This document shows positions 44,878 through 56,738 of a stretch of DNA of 64,000 bases, piece after piece. A model generated the notes under the pieces. The model searched no databases, was not told the DNA's origin, and saw nothing but the letters and a program-made list of their open reading frames with translations. The stretch comes from Gibbula magus (taxonomy: Eukaryota > Mollusca > Gastropoda > Trochida > Trochidae): positions 53,374,989 to 53,438,988 of the forward strand of contig OW388297.1 of assembly GCA_936450465.1 (NCBI GenBank), read 5' to 3'. Position numbers and translations under genes: made by a program. How positions within the stretch are numbered: the stretch's first letter is position 1; every line of letters begins with the position of its first letter.

Positions 44878-47800
44878 TACGTGATGGAATTATCCACAGA
44901 GTAATTCCATTAACAACACAATTACAGGCTGTAGCTGTCAGCTTATCATTATTTAATACTTTAACTCTCTGTTCTTTATATATTCCACCATCTCAAGATC
45001 TTACTATCAAAGATCTTGATCAACTTGTTATCCAATTACCTAAACCTTTTATTATCATGGGTGACTTCAATGGTCACAATCCCCTCTGGGGTAGTAATAC
45101 CCTAGACTCTAGGGGTAAAATACTTGAAAATTTCCTCACTCATAATGATTTATGTCTATTTAACGATGGTTCAAACACATATCTACATCCTGCTACAGGA
45201 TCATATACAGCTATAGATTTATCAGTAACTGATGCATCCCTTTTACATGACTTTTCATGGTCAGTCAATGAGGATACATGTGGAAGTGACCACTTCCCCA
45301 TTGTATTAGAACCCTCATCACCTATTCCCGAGGAGCACAATCCTCGTTGGAAATTTTCCAAGGCTGATTGGGGTACATTTTCTACCCTCTGCCGTGAACA
45401 TATTATATATGATGAAATAATCAATGCAACTGATCCTGTTGAGGCCTTTTCTAAAGGTCTCATTGATATAGCAACTGAAACTATCCCTAAAACCTCGGCA
45501 AATCCACGCACTCATAAGCCATGGTTAAATGAAACCTGCGATACTGCCATTAAGGCGCGTAAAAAAGCTGAACGCAAGCTCAGTAAACGACCTACAAGAA
45601 TTAATTTAGATAATTGTTGAAAGGCTCGAGCTAAAGCTCGACGCACAGTCAACCAACAAAAACGTGAATCTTGGAGAGGCTATGTCTCTAAGATCAATTC
45701 CAGAACACCTATCAGCAAAGTCTGGAATATGATTAGTAGAATTAAAGGCAAAGGTTCCAAATCTACAATAAAACATCTTAAGGTCAATGATGACCTTCTC
45801 ACATCAAAATCTGATATTGCCAATAAGTTGGCTGAAACAATCTCTAAAAATTCTTCATCTGCAAATTATGTCCCTGCTTTCCAAAAGTACCAAAAGGTAC
45901 AGGAAAAACGACCACTTAATTTCAAATCTGACAATGGAGAAGATTATAATGAACACTTCTCCTTGTCGGAGCTAAAAACTGCACTTTCTAAAGCTCATGA
46001 TACAGCTACCGGCCCTGATGAAATCCATTATCAACTTCTAAAACATTTACCGGAACCTTGCCTTGAAGTTCTACTTCAGGTATTTAATCATATATGGGAA
46101 ACAGGTGAATTTCCATCTTGTTGGAACAATGCTACTATTGTGCCAATTCCAAAGCCTGGGAAGGATCATACAGACCCTTCCAACTACCGTCCTATAACCT
46201 TAACAAGTTGTGTATGTAAAACTATGGAACGGATGATCAATGATCGTCTAGTTTGGTACTTGGAAACAAATAAATTACTAACTGATATTCAATGTGGTTT
46301 CCGCAAACACCGCAGTACCACTGATCATCTTGTTCATTTAGAATCATTTATTCGTGATGCATTTATTAACAAACAACATGCTGTCTCTATCTTTTTCGAC
46401 TTAGAAAAAGCTTACGACACTACCTGGAAGCATGGCATCCTTAAGGATTTAGTTGAATTTGGCTTGCGAGGTCGTATGCCTCATTTTATATCTAACTTTT
46501 TACATGACCGCAAATTTAAAGTACGTGTGGGTTCCACCCTTTCTGATTTCTTTGATCAAGAAATGGGTGTCCCACAAGGTAGCATTTTATCGGTCACATT
46601 ATTTAGAATCAAAATCAACAGTTTAGCTAAAGTTTTAAATGACCATACAGATGGTTCACTTTTTGTGGACGATTTTGGAGTTTCCTGTAGAGGCAAAAAT
46701 ATGCCATCAATCGAGCGCCAATTGCAGCTCTGCCTGAATAAAATACACAATTGGTCGTTGGAAAACTGCTTCAAATTTTCCAAAGCTAAAACATCTTGTG
46801 TGCATTTTTGCAATATGCGCAAAATGCACCAAGATCCAGAACTATTTCTGGATAAAACTCCAATTAAAGCCGTTCCTGAGGCCAAGTTTCTTGGTCTCAC
46901 ATTTGATAGTAAATTATCATTTATCCAACATATTAAAAACCTAAAAGCTAAATGCTTAAAGGCATTAGACCTTTTAAAGGTTGTATCAAATAATAAATGG
47001 GGTGGAGATGAAGAAACTCTTCTTCATCTCTATCGATCACTCATCCGCTCCAAACTTGATTATGGATCCATAATATATGGATCTGCTCGCCCCTCATATA
47101 TCAAAATGCTAGATACAATCCATCACCAGGGTCTCAGGCTTTGTCTTGGAGCCTTCAGAACTTCACCTGTTGAAAGCCTTTACGTTGAAGCTGATGAGCC
47201 ATCTCTTGAAGATCGGCGCATCAAGCTAGCACTTCAATATATAACCAAATTAAAATCCAACCCTTCAAATCCTGCATACAACTGCGTATTCAATCCTGAA
47301 TACCAGCAGTTGTATAACTCAAAACCTAAAGCAATTCCACCACTCGGTATCAGACTTCAACAACATGTTGAAGATTCTGATATCGACCTAACAACAATAG
47401 CAGAGCACGGTCTGCTTGCCGCTCCGCCATGGCAGCTGGTCAGGCCCCGTGTAAACCTCTCTTTATCTACTCATAAAAAATCAAATACAGACCAATTTAT
47501 ATTTCGACAGGCATTTTTTGAACTACGTGATTTTTTCGCAGACTATAAACCAATTTACACTGACGGTTCTAAGGATGGACCCACAGTTGCAAAAGCAACT
47601 GTGACTCCTTCAACAACATATGCTTCAAGGCTGCATGATGGCAGCAGCATCTTTACTGCAGAAGCTAAGGCCATTCTTAAGGCTGTCCATCACATTAAAG
47701 ACTCAACCCTTAATAACTACATTATTTTTTCCGATTCACTTTCTTGCCTACAAGCAATTAAAAACTGTAAGAGTGATCACCCAATTATCAGGGATATTTT

Positions 47801-48341
47801 ATTACTTCATAATTCTTGTCTCCAATGCGACATCGTCTTCTGCTGGCTTCCTAGCCATATGGGTATAAGAGGTATTAATAAAGCTGACTCAGCTGCTAAA
47901 TCCGCATTAAACCTCAAACATATTTCTCCTACCAAAGTTCCATATACGGATTCCAAACCTGCTATTAAATCTTACATTAAACAACGTTGGAAGTCCCAAT
48001 GGGACCAACAACATCATAACAAACTTCACACTATTCAACCTCATTTAGGTTACAAATCTCTATCCTCTTTTACCCGGCAGGAAGCTTGTGTCCTACGACG
48101 ATGTCGTATTGGACACTCTCATCTTACTCACTCATATCTTTTAAAGGGGGAAGATTCCCCAGTATGTATACCCTGTCAGTGTCCTCTCACAATCAAACAC
48201 ATTCTATGTGAGTGTTGGGACACTGCACATATCAGGGAAACATTTTATCCTTCTATTTCAATCGATCAAGTTTTTACTCATTTCGGTGAGCATCGTGTTT
48301 TAGATTTTTTGAAGGCTGTACACCTTATTGACAAATTGTGA
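44862..48341 (+). pseudogene. LINE ORF2: endonuclease remnant, RT, RNase H
   Basis: One frame of 1,160 codons with a single TGA (45,618-45,620, probably a mutated TGG). It opens GASVLIRDGIIHRV in mid-domain: about the first third of the APE-type endonuclease is missing and fused to ORF1. The endonuclease retains GDFNGHNPLWG (about 45,060) and SDHFPI (about 45,285). The RT has TGPDEIHYQLL, motif A FFDLEKAYDT (46,392), PQGSILS and motif C FVDD (46,662-46,673), where most relatives have F/YADD. RNase H follows with TDGSK (about 47,559), AEAK, FSDS and SHMGIRGINKAD (the D-E-D-D set present). The C-terminal CIPCQCPL-x-IKHILCEC Cys/His module is intact. It would reverse-transcribe LINE and possibly SINE RNA at nicked targets. 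Confidence 0.92.
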
Positions 48342-48529
48342 ATTTTAACTTTTCATTATCAGCTTTTATTCAACTTGTGATAATATGCTGATGTTTTTAC
48401 GGCCTTCGTGCCGTGTTTTGTTTTTCAATTGCAATTTTCTTTTTTAAATTAGGCAAATAAATTAAATATCTCGCCGCTAATGGCTGCAATACTGCCGAAG
48501 CGGCGTTAAACAATAACTCACTCACTCAC
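48342..48529 (+). promoter_or_regulatory. LINE 3-prime UTR and tail
   Basis: TCTCGCCGCTAATGGCTGCA, ACTGCCGAAGCGGCGTTAAA, then CAATAACTCACTCACTCACT. GAAGCGGCGTTAAAC plus a short pyrimidine-AC repeat is also the end of the S1 SINE, implying recognition by the same reverse transcriptase. Confidence 0.7.
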
Positions 48530-48541
48530 TATAGTGATGGT

Positions 48542-48899
48542 TGAAATCGGGAAAGACTGCAACTGACTGTAAGTGTGACAGCTACCAAGTCGTTTCTCTA
48601 ACCTTGCAAGTTTCCGCATGTAGGTGAAGAAATACATTTTATGAGTGCTTTATTTTCAATCAGTTACTCACATTTTGTCTTCCTTCAGTTTTAGTTATAA
48701 CCGTACACTGTCAAGAAGAACTGAAAGGAAACTTTCTACAAATTTGTATGTAATAGCAAGACATATTGAGGAAAATATTAGTGTTCATATTTATCAAACC
48801 GTCAAAGCAACCGTTCACACCAAAGTAGTCATAGAGAACAGTAATTTACAAGTATATCGGTTCTAATTAAACCACCTACTTTTAACATCTTTCCATGAT
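48542..48899. other. Intergenic, nothing recognised
   Basis: AT-rich flank of the LINE insertion; the frame at 48,645-48,866 has no motif. Confidence 0.35.
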
Positions 48900-50700
48900 A
48901 AAAACATTCAACGTAAGATCCGAAAATCTTCAAGAAAATGAAACTGTCAAGAGAAAAGGGCAAGTACCCTTTGATGGGACAGTTGAGATAATAGGAAATA
49001 TCGTTTTTATCCCTTTCGATTGAAGATGGAAATAACGTATTAAAGAAATAGCAGTGAAATGTAAAGATTGGCCAATGCGGAGGTAATCAAATATACAGTT
49101 ATTTTGTAGCATTAACTTGAGACAAGATATAAAATAGGACAGTTTCTTTCTAGTGAATTTGGAATTAAGTGGGACCAAATCCCCATTAGAGACATGATGA
49201 AAACTAGTTTTCTAGGATGCAAATGTACGATTTACAGTTCATTATATCAAGATAGACATCATCGACCTCAAACGGGTTAACTTTCTGCATGATTCTATGT
49301 CATTTTCTCCCATCAGAGGTTACTTAAGTACTTCTTCCCATGTTACCTCTGTGCTAATCAGTGCATTTTCTTACGCATTGGAGAATCCTGATTAGTTGCA
49401 GTAAAAGTTAGCTTGAAATCAACGACATTATTTTAAATTAAGTAACCCGTTTGATCTTAAGAACAGGAACATTTTCTGGAAAATAACTTCTTAAATGTGA
49501 ATTAACGACGTTTCGGAGTATATACTCACTCCTTCATCAGGTGAAATGTGATGAGATATATAGAGTCCCTGATCAAGGGTCATGTATCGCATAGAAACAG
49601 CGTTTGAAAGACATATACCTATAAAGAGATTACCCTATTACTATATAAAAGGAAAGGGATGTAACGAAACCACCCCATGCTCATTCAAAGTCATATTTTG
49701 CATCAAAAACAAGATTTACGGCACAGTCAAGGATAACGATACGAAAGAAACTATAAACGGTCACGATCGGATCATTATTTCAAAAGATATGCGTAAATCC
49801 CTACCTTCAAACTTTCGAACCAATTTCCCCGCTCTCGAAAATCAGAAAAGACTCACCTTTTAAAATCGTTTATTAATTCCAGCAATGTTGACAGCACCTA
49901 TGAATCGGCAGATTCGAACCACAGTGTGAAACTACAGATGGAACAAAATATGACAACATCTACATATCATTTCTTCGACAGTACTACGGCATTGTGTCTC
50001 AAATCATCACCAATGCTATCGACTTGTCAGCTAACATTATCTTGACATTCATTTGACCTCGACCAGTCCATATCCTGGTTCGCGGGCCTTAGTTCTCGCT
50101 AGTAGGCCCGGGAACGAAGATTAGGGCTACTCAATAATTAATCATTTCTTATTTTAAGAGGTAGCAATGGACGACGGATAATCCATGTATGACTATTGAC
50201 AATGCTCGTAATATCATACTTCTTTACAATCACTCTTCCAATATCTGTTTTTCTTGTTATCTTGGGAACACAAAGATTTGCACATATGAGCCAACTTGCA
50301 AATATGCAATGATTTACTCATGAGCAAAAGATTACGGTTTAAACCACAAGCTACTTTACAATGAATTTAATAGTTTAAGATGTACATGTGTTCTCATCGA
50401 TGAGATATCCCTGTATGACAGATGGTGTTCAATTAACTTGTTGCTGGACTATGCAGTTTGTGTAATGTTGTGCCTATCAAAATCCCCCTTTCAACTCCTG
50501 TACTATCCTGATTATCATGGGAACGCAAAGTTAGTCTGACTCACATATGTACAATGCTCTGCAGACCACATTAATCATTATGGGACAGACAGCCATGACG
50601 AGGGAGTCCATGAACAAACGGATTACATTGTCTACTAGAGGATAACTTAGGGAACTGATGTGACGATTCTATTTATAATGATTATTAACAGACAACTAGA
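48900..50700. repeat. Low-copy duplicated segment, family C copies 1-2
   Basis: Contains ACTGTCAAGAGAAAAGGGCA (48,943) matching 53,160, and two blocks around 50,255 and 50,505 (TTATCNTGGGAACNCAAAG) that match 53,657. The second block continues through AGACCACATTAATCATTATG, ACAGACAGCCATGACGAGGG and GTCTACTAGAGGATAACTTAGGG-type sequence shared with 53,800. The minus strand of this block has a protein-like frame of about 45 codons (LVDNVIRLFMDSLVMAV). Diverged, no boundaries found. Confidence 0.6.
49500..49575 (-). mobile_element. Dispersed ACGACGTTTCGGAGTA motif (copy 1)
   Basis: On the minus strand: CACCTGATGAAGGAGTGAGT, ATATACTCCGAAACGTCGTT, then TTCACATTTAAGAAGTT. A near-identical block is at 59,750-59,815 on +, where it sits in sequence absent from the paralogous copy B1. 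Similar GATGAAGG...CGAAACGTCG blocks are common near Penelope-like or other retroelement 3-prime ends (recall, unverified). Confidence 0.5.
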
Positions 50701-53099
50701 TAAGTAATAAGATACCTCTTTGTGGTTGATTCATGACATCATTGTTTAGTGTTCATTACACTTTTATTCCTTGACATAATAAGTTGCTCTGGTGTTTCTG
50801 GTACTTTGAGTAAATTCCTTCCTGGGCAACTTTTTTTCTGTGGTTTGATCTTCCTCTCTCTCTTTGTCAGATGCATAACGTTTCATTAGTATCCACACTC
50901 TCTTACAAAGTCCTGATTGTGTGAACAGTTTTTACCCCGTATCTACCTATAAATAATCAGCCAATAAACTTAATGAAAATATGAAATAAATGAGCAAAAT
51001 TGGCAATGCCAAGGAGACCAGTGAGTGATTGTTATCTTTTAAAATAACGACATTTCATTGGCTGACAAAATACATAATATATACTGCAATGAGTAACAAG
51101 CTATCAGGTATACGAGTTAAAACTCATTACACAATCAGGATATTGCTGAATTGTGAAATATTGAGTTCTCCATTTGTAATATACTTTATCTCATACTAGC
51201 ATATTACCACGTTTTACACGTTGTAAAATGTATTGCATGAAGGATAAAGGGTATTTGTTCCCGAGATATAAAAATGAAAATTGATTTTGATTTGTTAAGT
51301 TTGACATAAAGTAAAATGTTTTGTTTATTCCTTACAATATGTGGCTTTTCTTTTGTATTACATTTATAATATAATATTCCATTTATAGCAATATTATCCA
51401 TGTATGTCGTAATATATTACACTTTTATCATGTTTTACTACTGAAAACACCTGCAAACCTGATTAAAATTTTTTAACTGGACAGTCCAAAATTTTAGATA
51501 AAATCATACAAAGTCTAGCTAAGTGTCCTAGTTTAACACAAATATGATAATTGAAGCTTTTGGGATTGAATCAGGGAGATTAGATTATTTCTAGAGTTGA
51601 GGAAAATATCACTCAATTTTAAAACTATGTGGGCATGAAATGGTTTCAGCACTGGATAATTAGATAAGTTTTCGCATCAGCAAAGATAACTTTGTTTTGT
51701 TCAAAAATTTGATACGGGATTTCTTCCTGGGATAATGATGGTTTTAAAGCACACGCATGCCCGTTCCATAATTAATGAGATACATTAAGGTATTAAAACC
51801 TCCTTTATATTCTTATAATTGCAATGAGAAGACCATTTGTTATGATTTCCTTGTAATCGACGTTCGTAAAGTGAAACAGAGGAAATCAACAAACGATAAT
51901 ACAAACTAGGGAAATGATGAGTTTTATCAATACCAAACATATCGTTTCTATAGATGGCGCTAATGCATTTACAGAATTCTTAAACCGATTCACCGAGTCT
52001 GTTTTAAATTGACTTGAATCATAAGATGAAATGGCGTATTTCTGAAAGGGCAATGATTAGTTAAGTAAGAAATGTCTTTAATCACATCTGCTTCCTCGAG
52101 TGTATTTCATACAACTTTATATTTATTCATGTTAGCTTTTAAATCGGATTCTATTTTGTAATGGTTTAAATATTAGCTTTTCTATAGCCGTGTATTCATG
52201 TTTACACTCATATATTGATATGCAGTAGAGAGTTGGTATCAATTACACATGGTCGTATTATATATGTGGCAGGCACATCAGGTTTTCTATCTGCATTAAG
52301 GTCATTTCATCGTACCACATAGATCTTTATAGTAAACAAGATCAATCATTTTAAGGAAACATTTCCGTGATGAATAAGAAGAGATCAATGCTTATGTCAT
52401 GTTATTCGCAATCTGGTAGAATGGCAAATTTGAAACATTTTGGGTTTGTGCCGACAATAGTGAGTGCTGGGTTCTCAGTTTTGAATTAGCTAGGGGCCAT
52501 CCAGCCATTCTCTATAAGGAGGCGGATACATTCATATTAATTTCACGTATCAGTTCATCGACCAGGAGCTAGATAAATGTGTATAAAATCTCAATTATTA
52601 ATCCAGTTTCAATTAAATATAAATGCATTACCTTTTTATTATGTAAAATTAAGTAGACAAAATACATTTGAAATGTGATAGACTATCAATGGTGGAATTG
52701 TTTTGCGTTTTCTGAGCCATTGGACACTCGTTAATTTTAATTGTCCGACGAATTAACACATTTAAAGTCAAAATCTTTGTGAAATACTGAAATTTAGACC
52801 AAAGTACGAATAGTCTACTATGAGAACTATTTTCAAAACTTTGACAACTTGTTTTCTAAATGGAGAATTCTAAAATGATTAGCATATGTTAAGTCACTTC
52901 AAGTCTCTTCATTTACATGTGTACAGCATAATTTAATATCACTACCATATGAAATGTGTTATTTTTCATGATTTAAAAATACAAATAATCTCAATAACAA
53001 GCTAAACAAATGACATTTGTATATCAAATTAATTTGTAAATTTCAAATAAAACTTTAAGCAAATGATTACTAGGTTATAGCTTGTTGGTCATATTAATA
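50701..53099. other. Intergenic, nothing recognised
   Basis: About 2.4 kb of strongly AT-rich DNA. No supportable gene, RNA or mobile element. Confidence 0.4.
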
Positions 53100-53830
53100 G
53101 TTTACTAATAGAACTAAACACGAGATTACATGTTGGATTGTACAGCTTCACCAAAATCCAACTGTCAAGAGAATAGACCAACTACCCTGTCATGTGACAG
53201 TTTAGTTATTGTAAGATTAGTCCAGTTTGTGGGGCACACGGATTTAGAGATTATGTTTCCAAACTGCTATATTCGATGTTTTAAATGGTACTATGACAAA
53301 TTACAAATATATTTTGTGAAAAATCTGGGAGATCAGGATATAACGCTTTGTCAAAATTTTGAGGCTTTTAGTAAAACATGAACAAGAGTGAGTAAAGATG
53401 AAAATAATGGATACAAATATTTGCTCTTTCTGTGAATCCGAACCAGAAAACCTTCAGCATGTTTACAGAAAGAGAAAAGTGTAAATGAAGTTTGAAAAAA
53501 TTAAAATAATAATACTTTCAATTTCAATATATAAGACTGGATGACTGGTAGACACTTTTTGTTTTATTTGTCAGAGGTCAGTGCTTCTGCTCATTTACAT
53601 GTATTATAAATAGCAAATTCATTAAACATATCTCTTCCAGTGCCTTTTGTTCCTGGTTATCATGGGAACACAGTCCTGTCTGGCTCACATCTGTACAAGG
53701 CTCTACTGACCACATTAGCTATTATGTGACAGACAGTCATGGCAAGGAAGTGACGGTCCATGAAAAAACTTATTACAGTGTCTACCAGGAGATTATTTAG
53801 GGCAATGGCGAGACGTTTCTTCTTAACATT
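53100..53830. repeat. Low-copy duplicated segment, family C copy 3
   Basis: Matches the 48.9- and 50.5-kb segments in order. On the minus strand (53,800 to 53,660) an open frame reads RLAIALNNLLVDTV, then MTVCHIIANVVSRALY and RCEPDRTVF before two stops. The 50.5-kb copy keeps the same frame with one whole-codon indel. A + frame at 53,130-53,381 is open for 83 codons but not conserved. Confidence 0.55.
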
Positions 53831-55939
53831 GGTTAGTTATAAGCTATAGTGAGTCTTTGATGTCGATTTATCATCTCGTTATTTAGACTTTAGACTTTAT
53901 CGGATTGTACGATGTTGCTGCCCTGAAAAACATTAGGATGTTTGTGAATTTGGAAATGGTATCTGATGAGCATGAATTTGCTTTATTACATGTTTGATTT
54001 ATTAGAAATCTCTTAGGTAATATCCTCGCAAAAACATTACACACTTGCAATGAAGAAGCTGTAAAACCATAAATATAGCACATTTAAAAGTTGTATATTC
54101 GTGTACACGCCCTGTCAAATTCATTTCGTTATGTATTGTTATTGTTATTTTGTTATTTAGATTCATTTGTTAGTTTTTGTCTAAAAATGTATTGCTCTTC
54201 TAAAGCTCCCACCATCTGACCATTAAAACTTCTATTCTGTCCTATATACCCTTGCATTAATTAACCAGCAACATATATCTTATAATTAAAATTTATCTCA
54301 ATAAAATAGTGATAATTATATTTTAAGATTAACTTGTATGATTCAATAGAGCAAATATCCAACCTTTTCAAAACGACCATATCATTAAGATTATATTTCG
54401 ATAAAATGATTTTGGAAATAAAATGAATCCATAGGTATTTTGTTTTCTTAATTAAGAACTCGATTCTGAAAATCGAAATTAGAAATTGAAAGGTTTTTGG
54501 TAAATACTAAATTTCTCCCATAAAGTTAGTTTTTAATAGAATCTGGACTATGACAAAATTGGTTGTTGATCTAGATTGTTTCAATGCGGTGAAAATGTTG
54601 TAACTTGACTTGAATAACTTTGAGGTTCCACATTTCGCGGTCCTATCGATCCCTTAATCAAATTATGTCCAGCAATAAATAATGATAAATCCAGAGCTTT
54701 ACAGATTTACATCTTACGTCCAAATTGTCCCTATAGTTAACGAGTTTCATTTTGTTCAAGCTTCATATTTCTTGTACTGTTTATGTAGAACATAATTCAA
54801 ATTAACTTTTTTTCTTCAAAATACAGATGTTAACAAAGGATAACTCGAAGCATGCACTAGCTTAAACTTAAACTTCATCAAAAACATAACTTCACCATAC
54901 TTGTTTTATTTAAAGAAGAAAATTCACCTCACATTCGAGCTTTAAAAACAAACTATTTACTCTTTGATCAAACATTTTACCACAAATTCTGTGTGATCTC
55001 CAAAGATCAATGTTGGCACTGCTAACATGATAACCATATTACATGACTAGATTTGATGGACTTTCAATTAACCTCTAATTGTCTGACTGGTTCTCACGCC
55101 ATAGCAATGTTAATTTATGTCAAGTAACAGCTTGATTTCCCCAACGATTTACAATCAATGTCACCTCAAAGATACATCCAGTGTTTTGTTGGAGTCGTAT
55201 ATGCCAAATGTCAAATGCCATACATGTAAATTTAAGTTGTGTTATTTTATCGCGAAATACTGACTTTTGCCGGCAATTACCGTTTAAATGATGGTCATCT
55301 CAGTTTAGGACCAAAATCAAGACCCAACACCGCGAATTGCAAGCGTGACATAGTCAAAAGTATATTTTTCGACATAGACAAAAAAAGTTGGTTTGGTAGT
55401 GTTTAATAGATCAAAGGATTACTGTGCAAGTAAATGGGACGTGAGTTTCAATTAAGGTATAAGTTTGTTCATTTGTTTTTATTTGAAACTAGTAATTATC
55501 ATAAATTTGGCAATTTGGAATGAAATTATTTGAATTCAGACCAGCATATATGCTATTTTGGCATGTATCAAAGTCATGTAAAATATTGATTAAAACTGTC
55601 ACTTTGATAAAAATTGATAAACTATAAAATGCTATATTACTCCTCTTGGAACTGTTTCTAAAGTAAAATGTATTTATGGCAGTATCCTACATTGAAAACA
55701 CAATTATTATTATATTGGTTTAGTCACAATATATTATCTGTTCTGCTCATTTTCTCAACTAAATTATTGACGGAACATTGTAAAATGAACCAAAACTTTC
55801 ATTATGATACCGTTAAAAATTCAAATGTGAACTTTATAGGAAACAGTAACAAAACCAAATGGCGAATAAACAGTTGAATTCCCTAAACAAATAGCTATGG
55901 ATTATGAAACGTCATGATATTAATACAAATATTCGTTTT
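53831..55939. other. Intergenic, nothing recognised
   Basis: About 2.1 kb AT-rich, no gene or repeat recognised. Confidence 0.4.
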
Positions 55940-56738
55940 TTGCACATAACTGTATATTTGTATTGTTTTATCTTAATTTAGCAATTTGAACATACAAGTA
56001 CTTTGATATGTAAAATGTGCACGTTTTAGAAAAGTAATTCAAGAACCGTCTCTTAAACCTGGAAAATGTAAATAAATCATTGGCACTCGATTTAAAATAA
56101 AATGTGAAGATAAATCCAAATACATTAAGTGCCAGTAAAGCCTTTAATGTATGTAGTCACGTAAGATGCTTGTAAAATTCGAATACAAAATTCGTTTGAT
56201 AACAAATAAGCCCTCTCGAAATTTTAAGTTGTTTACAAGACGCAGGATTACAAAAATCTCTTTTATCACTAATACAGGAGGTTTGGGGTAAGCATTGAAT
56301 ATTTTAAAAAGTAATAAAAGCTAAGTAGATATTTTAACAGTAATAAAGGGCATTTTTTGTAAATCGATTTCTAAATGACCTACACAGATTTGATATGATC
56401 GCAGCCTAATTGGAAACGTGAATTTTATAAATTAATGTGATTCGTTTCATTTTACAGCCTGATACCCGATCCTACATCGATGTTATTCATGAGTCAATGC
56501 TGGAATCGGTCCTGTTTCGTTACCTGTTTCGTAAATGCAATTTCATCCATCTACATCAAGAACCCTTTTTGAAATAACTGTGGGTTTTACATGATCCTCT
56601 TATTTGCGGTCATACACTAACAGTTCTTTTATCTTTGGAGCTCGCAGGCAAGCACTTTGCTCTTATTTCTGACAATACATTATCATGCAACATCTCGAAT
56701 ATTTATATATAATGTACATGTATATGTTACAGTCAATA

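Larger units (their letters stand above)
43233..48529 (+). mobile_element. Near-complete I/nimbus-like LINE
   Basis: Runs from a GC-rich 5-prime UTR (CCCCCGTGGGGTGCCCGGGT) to a TAAACAATAACTCACTCACT tail. It is flanked by a 12-bp target duplication TATAGTGATGGT (43,221-43,232 and 48,530-48,541); one or two bases of the boundary are ambiguous. It encodes a gag-like ORF1 and an ORF2 with endonuclease, reverse transcriptase, RNase H and a C-terminal Cys/His region. RNase H in a two-ORF LINE points to the I/nimbus group. The copy is dead: ORF1 is frameshifted, the endonuclease N-terminus is deleted and ORF2 has one stop. Confidence 0.93.

Noticed and set aside
45140..46900. Minus-strand frames of 114-123 codons over LINE ORF2
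   Set aside because: Antisense shadows of the endonuclease and RT coding sequence.
49582..49863. A 93-codon + frame
   Set aside because: No recognisable motif, no paralogue, no splice or promoter context; kept as unproven.
53130..53381. An 83-codon + frame with spaced cysteines, resembling an Ig-like start
   Set aside because: The paralogous 48.94-kb copy has several stops in this frame and no Ig tryptophan/tyrosine pattern is present.
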